Positions 44,730-53,139 of a stretch of DNA of 64,000 bases are shown here, piece by piece (position 1 is the stretch's first letter; every line of letters begins with the position of its first letter). The notes beneath the pieces are model-generated. The model worked only from the letters and a program-made list of their open reading frames with translations. It did no database searches and had not been told where the DNA came from. A program made the position numbers and the translations under genes. This DNA comes from Treponema bryantii (GTDB lineage Bacteria > Spirochaetota > Spirochaetia > Treponematales > Treponemataceae): positions 1 through 64,000 of the forward strand of contig NZ_FOFU01000005.1 of NCBI RefSeq assembly GCF_900111035.1. Reading direction: 5' to 3'.

Positions 44730-45593
44730 CTAATAATAAGCAATCATATAGCGCCCGCATTCTTCAAAACCAAGTTTCTGGTAGAGATTGAATGCGGGCG
44801 TATTTTTTTCTTTTACGAAAAGAACTGGTTTACGGCCGGCCTGTGAAGCACGGTTACAGAGTGCCTGTACAAGGGCACCTGCATAGCCGTTACGACGGTA
44901 GAGCGGGTGAGTGTAAACTCCGCCAATCTGTATACAGTTTATTCCGATAGCATTAGTGTTTGCCTTTGCTACAATGTCGCCGTCTACTGTCAGCGCAAAA
45001 CACAGTTGATTTTTGAGAATCTGGCGCAGAGTGATGTCTACTTCTGCATCTGTAAGCTGACGTCCCGGAACTGCTACTTCGCCTTTCATATAATCTTTTT
45101 GCAGCGGGTGCAGAATTTCCATGTCGTGCTCGGTACAGCGGATGATTTCTTCGCCATTTTCGGTGGTTGTGCTTGTCGAAACTATCTTTTTAGAGGACCA
45201 CCGGAGCATGCGGTACGGATATTTGATTTCGGGGTGGTTGAGTGGCCGCGAAGCGGTTGTATCGAGACTACCATTTATAGAATTAACTATTTCCACCAGA
45301 AACTCGGTTCCGCTTGTTTCACCACTTATGCAGCGGACCGGTTTTTTCATAAGATAAGGCAGATTTTTCAGAAGGGAGTTTTTGTCTATTAGATTTATAT
45401 CTGGAATACAGTGATAGATTGTCGAATCGAGACTAAGAATACCGGCAATCTCATTTTCATTTTTCAGAAAAATAAGTTTGTCGGTTTTTCTCCGCACAAG
45501 AGAGGCAAGTGTAGTACAGGTTTCTTCGTGCGGAATTATAAACTGCTGCGCCAGAAGAAAATCTTCCGGCGTTTCAACAGGAATTAAGGTCAA
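44730..45593 (-). CDS. GNAT-family N-acetyltransferase
   Basis: The C-terminal half holds the GNAT fold: IGGVYTHPLYRRNGYAGALVQALC gives the acetyl-CoA pyrophosphate loop (R/Q-x-x-G-x-G/A-like), followed by NTPAFNLYQKLGFEECG. The N-terminal half (about 1-150) is a divergent domain. The start is TTG at 45593, overlapping the TGA of the small lipoprotein gene, with GGAG 8 nt upstream inside that gene; no better start exists. It is therefore translationally coupled. Acceptor substrate unknown. Confidence 0.83.
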   Translation of the reverse strand: MTLIPVETPEDFLLAQQFIIPHEETCTTLASLVRRKTDKLIFLKNENEIAGILSLDSTIYHCIPDINLIDKNSLLKNLPYLMKKPVRCISGETSGTEFLVEIVNSINGSLDTTASRPLNHPEIKYPYRMLRWSSKKIVSTSTTTENGEEIIRCTEHDMEILHPLQKDYMKGEVAVPGRQLTDAEVDITLRQILKNQLCFALTVDGDIVAKANTNAIGINCIQIGGVYTHPLYRRNGYAGALVQALCNRASQAGRKPVLFVKEKNTPAFNLYQKLGFEECGRYMIAYY

Positions 45594-45721
45594 TTGATAT
45601 GCTCCAGAGTGCCGTCCGGATAAAGAACGGTATGAGAACCATCTTCATGAGTTACAGAAACTGAAGAACAGCCAGCCATAAAAACCATTGCGAAGGCAAT
45701 TGCAATCAGCAGTTTTTTCAT
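45590..45721 (-). CDS. Small lipoprotein (43 aa)
   Basis: This short gene encodes MKKLLIAIAFAMVFMAGCSS followed by 23 residues. It has a complete lipoprotein signal with cysteine at residue 18. The tail (VSVTHEDGSHTVLYPDGTLE) looks like a short beta hairpin. AGGAGG lies 4 nt before the ATG, a very strong site. It begins 8 nt after the PFL gene and its stop overlaps the GNAT start, so all three are one transcript. Function unknown. Confidence 0.8.
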   Translation of the reverse strand: MKKLLIAIAFAMVFMAGCSSVSVTHEDGSHTVLYPDGTLEHIN

Positions 45722-45729
45722 AAGGCCTC

Positions 45730-47091
45730 CTAGTTTCTGAAGCTGTGGATTGGAGCCGGGATGCGGCCGCCGCGGTTGATAAAGTCTGCACAGCCGAACT
45801 TGCTTACAGGCATTACAGGGCAGCCTCCGAGAAGTCCGCCGAACTCAACCCATTCACCTGCCTTTTTGCCAGGAGCAGGAATAAGGCGGCATGCTGTAGT
45901 TTTATTGTTTACCATACCGATTGCAAATTCATCAGCGAGAATACCAGAGATTGTAGTAGCAGGAGTGTCTCCAGGAATGGCAATCATATCAAGACCTACA
46001 GAACAAACTGTAGTCATTGCTTCAAGTTTTTCAAGGCAGATAGAACCGTTCTTTGCAGCTTCAATCATACCTTCGTCTTCTGAAACTGGAATGAAGGCAC
46101 CAGAAAGTCCGCCGACGTTTGTAGAAGCCATAACACCGCCTTTCTTTACCATGTCAGTAAGCATTGCGAGGGCAGCAGTAGTTCCAGGAGCACCACAACC
46201 ATCAAGACCGATTTCTTCAAGGATGCGGGCAACTGAGTCGCCGACTGCAGGAGTAGGAGCAAGACTTAAATCCAGAATACCAAACTGAACGCCAAGACGT
46301 TTAGCGGCTTCACTACCTACAAGCTGACCCATACGGGTAATCTTAAAGGCCATCTTTTTAATACCATCAGCGAGTACGTTGATTGGCTGACCTTTATATT
46401 CCTTTGCTGCTGCAAGGATAACTCCAGGGCCGCTTACACCAACGTTGATTACACAATCAGCTTCTCCAGGACCATGGAATGCACCTGCCATAAACGGGTT
46501 ATCTTCCGGTGCATTGCAGAATACAACGAGCTTTGCACAGCCGTTTACTTCGCAGTTTTTAGAAACCTCTGCAGTTTTTACGATTGTTTCACCCATCATC
46601 TTTACGGCATCCATATTGATACCAGATTTTGTTGATCCAACGTTTACAGATGAACATACAAAATCAGTTGAAGCAAGGGCTTCTGGAATTGAGTCAATTA
46701 AAATACGGTCTGCAGGAGTAATTCCCTTTTGAACGAGGGCAGAAAAACCACCGATAAAGTTTACGCCGAGCTCATGTGCACAGCGGTCGAGGGTTTTAAT
46801 ATATGGAACGTAGTTTTTAGCTTCGCTTGCACCGGCAATCAGGGCAATAGGAGTAACGGAAATACGCTTGTTGATGATTGGTACACCGAACTCCTTTTCA
46901 ATATCCTGACCAGTTTTTACGAGATTCCCGGCCTTTTTCATAATCTTGTCGTAAATCTTGTCGCAGGCTCGTTTGCTGTCTGAATCAGCACAATCCAAAA
47001 GTGAAATACCCATTGTAATACAGCGGATATCCAGCTTCTGTCGCATAAACATATTAACTGTTTCCTGAATCTCTACTGGTGAAAAAATCAT
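45730..47091 (-). CDS. PFL family protein (UPF0210/DUF711)
   Basis: The 453-aa protein matches UPF0210 across its length: [16 protein letters not shown] near the N-terminus, [16 protein letters not shown] (about 92-107), [19 protein letters not shown], and a Gly-rich end, [13 protein letters not shown]. The family is related in fold to pyruvate formate-lyase but lacks proof of reaction. In other bacteria it is often next to an ACT-domain protein; that gene is absent here. AGGAG precedes the ATG. It heads the lipoprotein-GNAT operon. Confidence 0.87.
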   Translation of the reverse strand: MIFSPVEIQETVNMFMRQKLDIRCITMGISLLDCADSDSKRACDKIYDKIMKKAGNLVKTGQDIEKEFGVPIINKRISVTPIALIAGASEAKNYVPYIKTLDRCAHELGVNFIGGFSALVQKGITPADRILIDSIPEALASTDFVCSSVNVGSTKSGINMDAVKMMGETIVKTAEVSKNCEVNGCAKLVVFCNAPEDNPFMAGAFHGPGEADCVINVGVSGPGVILAAAKEYKGQPINVLADGIKKMAFKITRMGQLVGSEAAKRLGVQFGILDLSLAPTPAVGDSVARILEEIGLDGCGAPGTTAALAMLTDMVKKGGVMASTNVGGLSGAFIPVSEDEGMIEAAKNGSICLEKLEAMTTVCSVGLDMIAIPGDTPATTISGILADEFAIGMVNNKTTACRLIPAPGKKAGEWVEFGGLLGGCPVMPVSKFGCADFINRGGRIPAPIHSFRN

Positions 47092-47176
47092 ATTAAGCTC
47101 CTGATTTAAGGTGATTGTTAAGTATTTTAATGAAAACTGTTAATGGGGGCAAGGTAGGAAAATTAGTTGAAAAACA

Positions 47177-47258
47177 GGGGGGCGTTGCGGGGGTGTCCCC
47201 GCAGAGGGGGTAGCGAAGACCGCTGAGCGGGCTGAAGCGAGGGGGAGACTTCCCCCTC
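47177..47258 (-). repeat. GC-rich dispersed palindromic repeat, copy 2
   Basis: In reverse orientation it reads from AAGAGGGGGAAGTCTCCCCC through CTCTGCGGGGACACCC to CAACGCCCCCC. This closely follows copy 1 at 3492-3570. It lies in the 180-nt gap downstream of the secreted protein gene at 47272. Confidence 0.85.
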
Positions 47259-47271
47259 TTATTCTTTAAAT

Positions 47272-47865
47272 TTACGGTCTGTTTGGACGAGCCTTAGCAG
47301 GACGCTTTGGTCTTGATGGTCTGGAAGGTCTTACTACTACAGGTCGTGGAGGTGTTGTTACTGCGTGGAAAACGCCACCGATAATACTTCCTACAACAAG
47401 TGCTCCAAGAATATCGTCTGCATCAACTGAATCTTCAACAACTACTGTCTGAACTTTTACATCAGTTGGTTTGTCTGCATAATAATCCTTTGGAACTTTC
47501 TGCTTAGCTTTTCCAATTACAGTATCATCATAGTTATCAACAAGCTTTGCGCTGATAATGTAATTTGGACCATCTGCTTCAATTTTTCCTGTACAGATGT
47601 AGTCGGCATCAGTTGATTTTGCAACTACTTCAAGAACATCTGCGCAATAAAGTGAGAACTGAACAGATTTAGAAATCTTCTTACGTTCGTTATTGCTTAA
47701 TTCAGAATTGAACAGTTTTACGGCAACTGTTGCACCTTCATCATCTAAATCTTTCAAAAGTTTTTCAACAAGATCATCAAAAGGATCTGAAGCGTTAGAT
47801 TTAGCAAAAGCAAATCCTGCAGAAACTGTAAATAAAATAAATAAAATAGAAAGAATCTTTTTCAT
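47272..47865 (-). CDS. Exported protein with an LpoB/CsgG-like region and basic Pro-rich tail
   Basis: The signal peptide KKILSILFILFTVSAGFAFA is clear. Residues about 30-130, with SVQFSLYCADVLEVVAKSTDADYICTGKIEADGPNYIISAKLVD, resemble the penicillin-binding-protein activator/CsgG-like fold; this is a weak match. One hydrophobic stretch (DDILGALVVGSIIGGVF) follows. The last 30 residues are a repetitive basic tail (RPSRPSRPKRPAKARP) that might bind peptidoglycan or anionic polymer. AGGAGG precedes the ATG by 10 nt. Confidence 0.65.
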   Translation of the reverse strand: MKKILSILFILFTVSAGFAFAKSNASDPFDDLVEKLLKDLDDEGATVAVKLFNSELSNNERKKISKSVQFSLYCADVLEVVAKSTDADYICTGKIEADGPNYIISAKLVDNYDDTVIGKAKQKVPKDYYADKPTDVKVQTVVVEDSVDADDILGALVVGSIIGGVFHAVTTPPRPVVVRPSRPSRPKRPAKARPNRP

Positions 47866-47965
47866 AAGGTCTTATCCTCCTGGAAAAAGCTCTTAAATAA
47901 GTTTTTCAAGTCCGGCTTTTTCCGTATTCACTATTATAACACATGTGAGGAGAAAAAGTGTCACT

Positions 47966-49048
47966 CTATTTGTTAATCTTTATCCAGTCCCATACTGCAG
48001 GATCTTCCTGACCGATTCTCCAGAATCCCATTTTTTGTATACCGGCATTCTGATAAAGGCGGCAGAGTTCGACTACGGAATAGGCATCATTAAAATATCC
48101 GGTTACATCTACCTGAGCTGTATATTTAAAAGTCGGAATATCATTTTCGTATGTGACTTCCGGAACTTTATGCTCTGTCATAATTCGGTTTGCACCGCTG
48201 AAATACCACGCACCTGCTGTTGTTTCACTTGCCCAGGTTCTTCCATAGAAAGGAATTCCCATAATCAGTTTTTTAGGTGGAATTGCTTTCTGAGCGTATT
48301 CCATGACTTTACGGCACCAGTCAACTGATGCTACTGCGCCAGGGCGTCCGCCAGACCAGTGTTCATCGTAGGCCATAACAAAAACACGGTCACAGTATTG
48401 TGCTATTTCTGTGTAAGGATAAATATCCTCAGAAAGAAGTTTAAAGCGGGCTGGGACACAAATAGAGAACCATTTTGCTTTTCCAAGCATATAACGTAAA
48501 TCTGAACAGAAGGTGATAAAGTTTTTACGGTCTCTTGCCGGTACAAGCTCGAAATCGATTTGAACTCCGTCGTATGGAGCTCCGGCTTTTACAATTGCTT
48601 TAAGAAGATTCTTTCTTGCACTGCTTCCCGGTTCAAGGATGAAATGTGTTAGTGATTTGCTGTCACAGGTGATTACGAGATGGCAGCGTGCCTTTCCTGT
48701 ATTTATGCGGTTTCTGTTTGGTATACCTGTAAGTTCGCCGTAGCAGTTTACTTCGGCTGAGAAAAAGCATACGTCTGTTAATGGAATAGAATTATCATAT
48801 TCATCCAGACGGCTTTGCATTACGTAACCCCAGCTTTCGCGTAAAGGAACTGGATTTCCGGTTGGCTGACGCAGGGTATAAAGGGGAACAAGAGGTTTTT
48901 CTTCTTCTTCCAGATTTACAGAAGGTTCATCGCCTTTGTAGGCATATTCAACCTCTTCTGTAGGAATTTCTGTATCAGCTTTTCCGCGGGCAGAACAGGC
49001 ACAGCAAAAAACTGAGAGGACAATTAATAAGCTGATTGTTTTCTTCAT
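47966..49048 (-). CDS. Lipoprotein glycoside hydrolase family 18 (spore-germination YaaH type)
   Basis: The lipoprotein signal ends CCAC with cysteine near residue 18. YDGVQIDFELV carries the DxxDxE-type GH18 catalytic motif with the acid Glu present. VFVMAYDEHWSGGRPGAVASVDW and IPPKKLIMGIPFYGRTW are typical of the SleL/YaaH branch, which cleaves peptidoglycan or chitin-like GlcNAc polymers. It probably acts on the cell wall from the outer or inner membrane surface. Confidence 0.88.
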   Translation of the reverse strand: MKKTISLLIVLSVFCCACSARGKADTEIPTEEVEYAYKGDEPSVNLEEEEKPLVPLYTLRQPTGNPVPLRESWGYVMQSRLDEYDNSIPLTDVCFFSAEVNCYGELTGIPNRNRINTGKARCHLVITCDSKSLTHFILEPGSSARKNLLKAIVKAGAPYDGVQIDFELVPARDRKNFITFCSDLRYMLGKAKWFSICVPARFKLLSEDIYPYTEIAQYCDRVFVMAYDEHWSGGRPGAVASVDWCRKVMEYAQKAIPPKKLIMGIPFYGRTWASETTAGAWYFSGANRIMTEHKVPEVTYENDIPTFKYTAQVDVTGYFNDAYSVVELCRLYQNAGIQKMGFWRIGQEDPAVWDWIKINK

Positions 49049-49096
49049 AATAAAGATTATCGGCAGTATGTGCCTCTAAGTTGTGATAATTCTTTA

Positions 49097-50671
49097 TTAT
49101 AATGTAATGATTTTCCACATTGGCTCTTCATTTGGATGCAGTTCCAGGATATGTTTTTCACATGGGAGAACCTCGGAAGGGTCATGTGTAACATGGAGCA
49201 TTGTTGTTGTGCCTCCATTACCAATGAGTTCCATCAGCTGAAGGATTTTTGAACGATATTGTTCATCAAGTCCATGGCAAGGTTCATCAAGAATAAGAAT
49301 TTCCGGAGTTTTAACGGCTGAGCGTAGAATAAGTATAGCTCTCTGCTCACCGTAACTGAGGGAACCAAAACTTTCTGATTCACGGCCTTCAAAACCGCCG
49401 AGTGCTAGCCACTTTTTTGCTGTTGCTATTTCAAGGTCGGTAGGAGTTTCTCCATATAAACCAATACTGTCTCTGAAGCCGCTGATAATTACTGCCAGCA
49501 GGGAAGTTCCGCCGAGCATACGGTATTCAACATGCATTCTGTAAGAAACAATTCCAAGTCTTTTTTTGATATCCCAGATTGTTTCGCCTGAACCACGGCG
49601 GTTACCAAAAATACGTATATCGTTGCTGAAAACCTGCATATTATCGCCGGTAATAAGCTCGAGGAAGGTTGTTTTTCCGCTTCCGTTTGGACCGCGCACA
49701 AGCCAGTGTTCGCCGCGAACCAACTTCCAGTTAAGGTGACTGAGAACCTGGTGATCATCCCAGCCAACATTAACATCGTTCATTTCAACGAGGACTTCAC
49801 GACTATCGAGGTCTTTGACGGAAGCTGTTGTATTCAGCTCCTCAAATCCATCCTTAAAATTCTGACGTTTTTCTTCTTCGTCAGCCGCTCCCTGTTTTGA
49901 ACGTTCCTGTAAAAGAGCTTCATAACCAGAGCGTTCTCCACAGTAAGAAACCTTTTTATCCCGGAATTCCAGAACATGTGTGATTGCATCAGGAATCTCG
50001 TGCCAGCGTTCCATTCCAAGAATCAGCTGAGGAAATCCTTTTTTCCGTGCAATTGAATCAAAAAAGTCCAGAAGAATAGTGCGGCTCTGAACATCCAGGC
50101 CTGCAAAAGGATCGCTCAAAATCAGGAATTTTTTGCCTGAAACAAGGGCGCGGGCCAAGAGTGTACGGCGGATTTCTCCGGTAGACATATATTTGAGGCC
50201 GCGGCCCAGAATCTTCTCGATTCCGCAAAGTTTTATAGCAGGTTCGTTTTCAATATGAAATGCTGCGTCCGGCAGTGGCATACCTTTTTTGAGTTCTGGA
50301 TAAAGTGCCTGTGCAATAAACACTCGTCCGGTGCGGCCATGGTCAACACCGCCTTCAAGATAATCACTTTCATCATTTTCGCGTTCTTCCTGAATAAGGC
50401 GTGCAGCCCGTTCCAGTGAAACAACATCAGTAGAATCAGAAAAGATATTGGAAAAAAGCCCCTGGTCACCATTCAAGAGAGTTTCATTAGGCGTAATTTT
50501 AAGTCCGGAGTTTCCTGCCAGCGCATTCAAAAAATCTGCCTTACCGCTTCCATTTGGACCGGTAACGAGCCAGACTTCTCCTTCATTGAGCTTCCAGGTG
50601 ATATTAGGTATAAGTACGTCACGGTTATTTTCAATTCTACAGTTCTGAACAGTTATAAAGTTTTTGCACAT
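49097..50671 (-). CDS. Double ATP-binding ABC protein, ModF-like
   Basis: Two nucleotide-binding domains lie in one 524-aa chain without membrane helices. The second is canonical: GPNGSGKTT, SYGEQRAIL, ILILDEPCHGLD, HVTHD. The first is degenerate: Walker A reads GPNGSGKAD (Thr/Ser replaced) and Walker B is LILSDPFAGLD (catalytic Glu replaced by Pro), while its STGEIRR signature remains. This matches the ModF/PhrA-type proteins, whose role is not settled. The start has TATAAT 6 nt upstream on the minus strand and no ribosome-binding site. It diverges from ychJ. Confidence 0.85.
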   Translation of the reverse strand: MCKNFITVQNCRIENNRDVLIPNITWKLNEGEVWLVTGPNGSGKADFLNALAGNSGLKITPNETLLNGDQGLFSNIFSDSTDVVSLERAARLIQEERENDESDYLEGGVDHGRTGRVFIAQALYPELKKGMPLPDAAFHIENEPAIKLCGIEKILGRGLKYMSTGEIRRTLLARALVSGKKFLILSDPFAGLDVQSRTILLDFFDSIARKKGFPQLILGMERWHEIPDAITHVLEFRDKKVSYCGERSGYEALLQERSKQGAADEEEKRQNFKDGFEELNTTASVKDLDSREVLVEMNDVNVGWDDHQVLSHLNWKLVRGEHWLVRGPNGSGKTTFLELITGDNMQVFSNDIRIFGNRRGSGETIWDIKKRLGIVSYRMHVEYRMLGGTSLLAVIISGFRDSIGLYGETPTDLEIATAKKWLALGGFEGRESESFGSLSYGEQRAILILRSAVKTPEILILDEPCHGLDEQYRSKILQLMELIGNGGTTTMLHVTHDPSEVLPCEKHILELHPNEEPMWKIITL

Positions 50672-50745
50672 ACGAGGATTATAATCAATTTAGTTCTCAA
50701 TGTGTACTGTTGCCCTAGAAGAATTAAATCATTAAAATAATCATC
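50672..50745. promoter_or_regulatory. Divergent leaderless-type promoters (ModF-like / YchJ-like)
   Basis: Plus strand: TTGCCC (50710-50715), 17 nt, TAAAAT (50733-50738), then 7 nt to the ATG at 50746. Minus strand: TACACA, 17 nt, TATAAT, then 6 nt to the ATG at 50671. Neither gene has a Shine-Dalgarno. The two promoters share only 74 bp. Confidence 0.55.
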
Positions 50746-51243
50746 ATGAGTACTAATAACGAATTATGCCCATGTGGTTCGGGCAAAACATACAGCGAAT
50801 GCTGTGAACCAATTATCAAAGGAAAAACAAAAGCTCCAAGTGCAGAAGCATGTATGCGTGCACGCTACACTTCTTATGTAAAGCACGAAATTGATTACAT
50901 CATCAATTCTTGTGAAGAAGGTGAAGGAATCGGCGAAATCGACCGCCAGGCAACAGAAGAATGGAGCAAACAGTCTCAGTGGAACGGACTTAAAATTCTT
51001 CGTACAGAAAACGGTGAAAAAGAAGACGAGCAGATTGTAGAATTCGAAGCAGATTATACACTTCACAATATGCACGATGTTCATCACGAAATTTCCCTTT
51101 TCAAGAAAGTTGGAGATGACTGGAAATATGTTGCAGGAAACGTAATTCCTACAACAGTAAAGCGTGTTGGTGCAAAGGTTGGACGTAATGATCCATGTCC
51201 TTGCGGAAGTGGTAAGAAATATAAGCAGTGTTGCGGTCGCTAG
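50746..51243 (+). CDS. YchJ-family SEC-C metal-binding protein
   Basis: A 165-aa protein. A SEC-C zinc motif sits at each end: [15 protein letters not shown] (about residues 7-21) and [15 protein letters not shown] (about 149-163). The middle is the YchJ NTF2-like domain ([20 protein letters not shown]). SEC-C motifs bind Zn and, in SecA, contact SecB; the role of stand-alone YchJ proteins is not known. The rRNA methylase gene starts 15 nt downstream. Confidence 0.9.
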   Translation: MSTNNELCPCGSGKTYSECCEPIIKGKTKAPSAEACMRARYTSYVKHEIDYIINSCEEGEGIGEIDRQATEEWSKQSQWNGLKILRTENGEKEDEQIVEFEADYTLHNMHDVHHEISLFKKVGDDWKYVAGNVIPTTVKRVGAKVGRNDPCPCGSGKKYKQCCGR

Positions 51244-51258
51244 TACTTTTGTAAACGT

Positions 51259-52041
51259 ATGGTAGTAACAGGCTTTCATTCGATAGAAGAAAAAATTCGC
51301 GCATCAAAGGGTAAGGACAAAGCATATGCTCCTGCCGGGCTTAAGCTTTATTACAGCAAGCCTGGTCCGCGCGTTAAGAAAATTCTTGCTGCTGCAAAAG
51401 AAGCAGGAATTCCTGCAATTCAGTCAGATGACAAAAAACTCGATACTCTTGTAGCTGGTCTCGATGAAACCCTGCGCGACCATCGTGGTCTTGTAATGGA
51501 AATCGAAGGCGGCGAAAAACAAACCGCCAATATAGTAGATTTTGATTCCTGGATAAAAACCCATAGCGGCGACCTTCCAGAGAATAAAAACCGCCTTATT
51601 GTTGTTATTCTGGACAGTGTTACAGATCCTCATAATGTAGGTGCAATTATCCGAAGCTGTGACCAGTTTGGAGCAGCTCTTGTTGTACTTCCAGAACACA
51701 ATAGTGCCAGTGATATAGCTGGAAACGAAGTAATAGGCCGTACAAGCGCTGGAGCCAGTGCCTGGGTGCCTGTAGCAATCGTAAATAACCTTGTTCGTGC
51801 AGCAGAACAGCTCAAAAATGCAGGTTTCTGGATTTATGGAGCCGATGCTGGTGGAGAAAACTGCCGTAAAATAGAGTTCGCTCAAAAATCAGTAATTATA
51901 ATGGGCAGCGAAGGAACAGGAATAGCACAGCTTCTGGAAAAACAGTGCGACACCATAGTTTCAATTCCAACCTGCGGAAAAATCGACAGCTTAAACGTTT
52001 CTGTTGCAGCAGGCGTGCTGTTATATGAGCTTAGTAAATAG
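51259..52041 (+). CDS. rlmB: TrmH-family rRNA 2'-O-methyltransferase
   Basis: This 260-aa SPOUT methylase has the three knot motifs: DPHNVGAIIRSCDQFGA (about 123-139), VIIMGSEGTGI (about 213-223) and DSLNVSVAAGVLLYEL (about 243-258). An N-terminal L30e-like RNA-binding domain (about 1-75) with TGFHSIEE fits RlmB, which methylates G2251 of 23S rRNA; other TrmH targets are possible. No ribosome-binding site is evident. Confidence 0.85.
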   Translation: MVVTGFHSIEEKIRASKGKDKAYAPAGLKLYYSKPGPRVKKILAAAKEAGIPAIQSDDKKLDTLVAGLDETLRDHRGLVMEIEGGEKQTANIVDFDSWIKTHSGDLPENKNRLIVVILDSVTDPHNVGAIIRSCDQFGAALVVLPEHNSASDIAGNEVIGRTSAGASAWVPVAIVNNLVRAAEQLKNAGFWIYGADAGGENCRKIEFAQKSVIIMGSEGTGIAQLLEKQCDTIVSIPTCGKIDSLNVSVAAGVLLYELSK

Positions 52042-52070
52042 TGATTATATAAATATCAGAATTATATTCA

Positions 52071-52106
52071 TGACAAAATTGACAAAAAGTGTCATAATGT
52101 TATAAT
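52071..52106 (+). promoter_or_regulatory. Promoter of the HlyIII-like gene with TGACA/TGTCA half-sites
   Basis: TTGACA (52079-52084), 16 nt, TATAAT (52101-52106). A TGACA half-site lies 8 nt before the -35 (52071-52075) and a TGTCA at 52090-52094, matching the layout at 14036-14072. A GTGAGG ribosome-binding site follows before the ATG at 52129. Confidence 0.65.
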
Positions 52107-52128
52107 AATATAAAAGTGAGGTAACACT

Positions 52129-53031
52129 ATGTCCAGACAAGATGAAATTGCACAAAAAGCAGTCAGAAAATCTACATTAAAATCTCTTAAGTCAAAAAAA
52201 CGTTCAAGACTTAAGCAGCTTAAAATTGATTACGAAAACGCCGTTCAGCAGATAAATATTCAGTACGCAGAAGATCCAGAGCGTCTTAAGGCAAAATATG
52301 CAGCTGCAGAATATGCAAAAACAGAACGTGCCATGAAGCGTGCAGAAAAACGCATTGCAAATGAAAAACGTCTTCTGGAGCTCGCAAAGAAATCACGCCG
52401 TTTAACAGTAGGCGAGGAAATCGGAAGTTCAATCGTTCAGGGAATTGGCGTAATGCTTTTTATTGCTGCAACAGCAATTCTGGACACAATCGCAGTAGGT
52501 CAGCTTGATAGCTTTGTAAATATTACAACAGTTTTCTATTCGCTTTTCGGAGCATCAATGATTCTGATGTACCTCAGTTCAGTACTTCAGCATGCGCTTA
52601 CAAACATCACAGCAAAACAGGTATTCAACCGCCTTTCACATGTTTTCTCATTCCTCATCATAGGATTTGGCTACAGTGCATATACAATTACAAAGATTCA
52701 GGGAGAAATAGGCTGGATTCTTTTCGGAATCGTATGGGGCCTTGTATTTATCGGAATCCTTTTCTACTCAATTGCCGGCGAAAAATATGACAAACTGAAC
52801 GTAGCACTCTACATTCTCGCAGGTTTCTCAGGACTCTTCGTAGCAAAAAATCTTTTCGAAGTTCTTTCAGCAAAGAGTTTCAGCATGCTCGTTCTTGGAG
52901 CAGTTTTCTATCTCATAGGAATCATTTTCTACAACCTCAAGAAAATCAAGTTCATGCACCTCCTCAGCAATATCATAATGCTGTTCGGCAGCGTATATAT
53001 TTTCTTCTCGTTGTTCTTCCTCGGAGCATAA
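52129..53031 (+). CDS. HlyIII/PAQR-like membrane protein with long basic coiled-coil N-terminus
   Basis: Residues 1-90 are highly charged and helical (KSLKSKKRSRLKQLKIDYENA), a cytoplasmic coiled coil. About seven membrane helices follow. SSVLQHALTNITAKQVFNRLSHVFSFLIIGFGYSAYT corresponds to the HlyIII Ser-x3-His motif and the following helix, and GIIFYNLKKIKFMHLLSNIIMLFGSVY to its last motif. The usual Hx3H there reads HLLSN, so one metal ligand is missing. The N-terminal extension is not typical of the family. It may be a divergent or non-catalytic member. It is monocistronic. Confidence 0.7.
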   Translation: MSRQDEIAQKAVRKSTLKSLKSKKRSRLKQLKIDYENAVQQINIQYAEDPERLKAKYAAAEYAKTERAMKRAEKRIANEKRLLELAKKSRRLTVGEEIGSSIVQGIGVMLFIAATAILDTIAVGQLDSFVNITTVFYSLFGASMILMYLSSVLQHALTNITAKQVFNRLSHVFSFLIIGFGYSAYTITKIQGEIGWILFGIVWGLVFIGILFYSIAGEKYDKLNVALYILAGFSGLFVAKNLFEVLSAKSFSMLVLGAVFYLIGIIFYNLKKIKFMHLLSNIIMLFGSVYIFFSLFFLGA

Positions 53032-53044
53032 ATCATAAATCAGA

Positions 53045-53126
53045 AGGAGGGGAAAGTCTTCCCCTTCGTCCGCACTTCGTTGCGGCCTACCCTTTCTAAC
53101 GGGGGCTTCGCCCCCGTAACGCCCCC
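53045..53126 (+). repeat. GC-rich dispersed palindromic repeat, copy 3
   Basis: AGGAGGGGAAAGTC at the left and GTAACGCCCCC at the right, with a GGGGGC-TTC-GCCCCC hairpin inside (53101-53115 region). It is homologous to copies at 3492 and 47177. It lies between the 3' ends of two convergent genes. Confidence 0.85.
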
Positions 53127-53139
53127 ATTCATATTCCTT

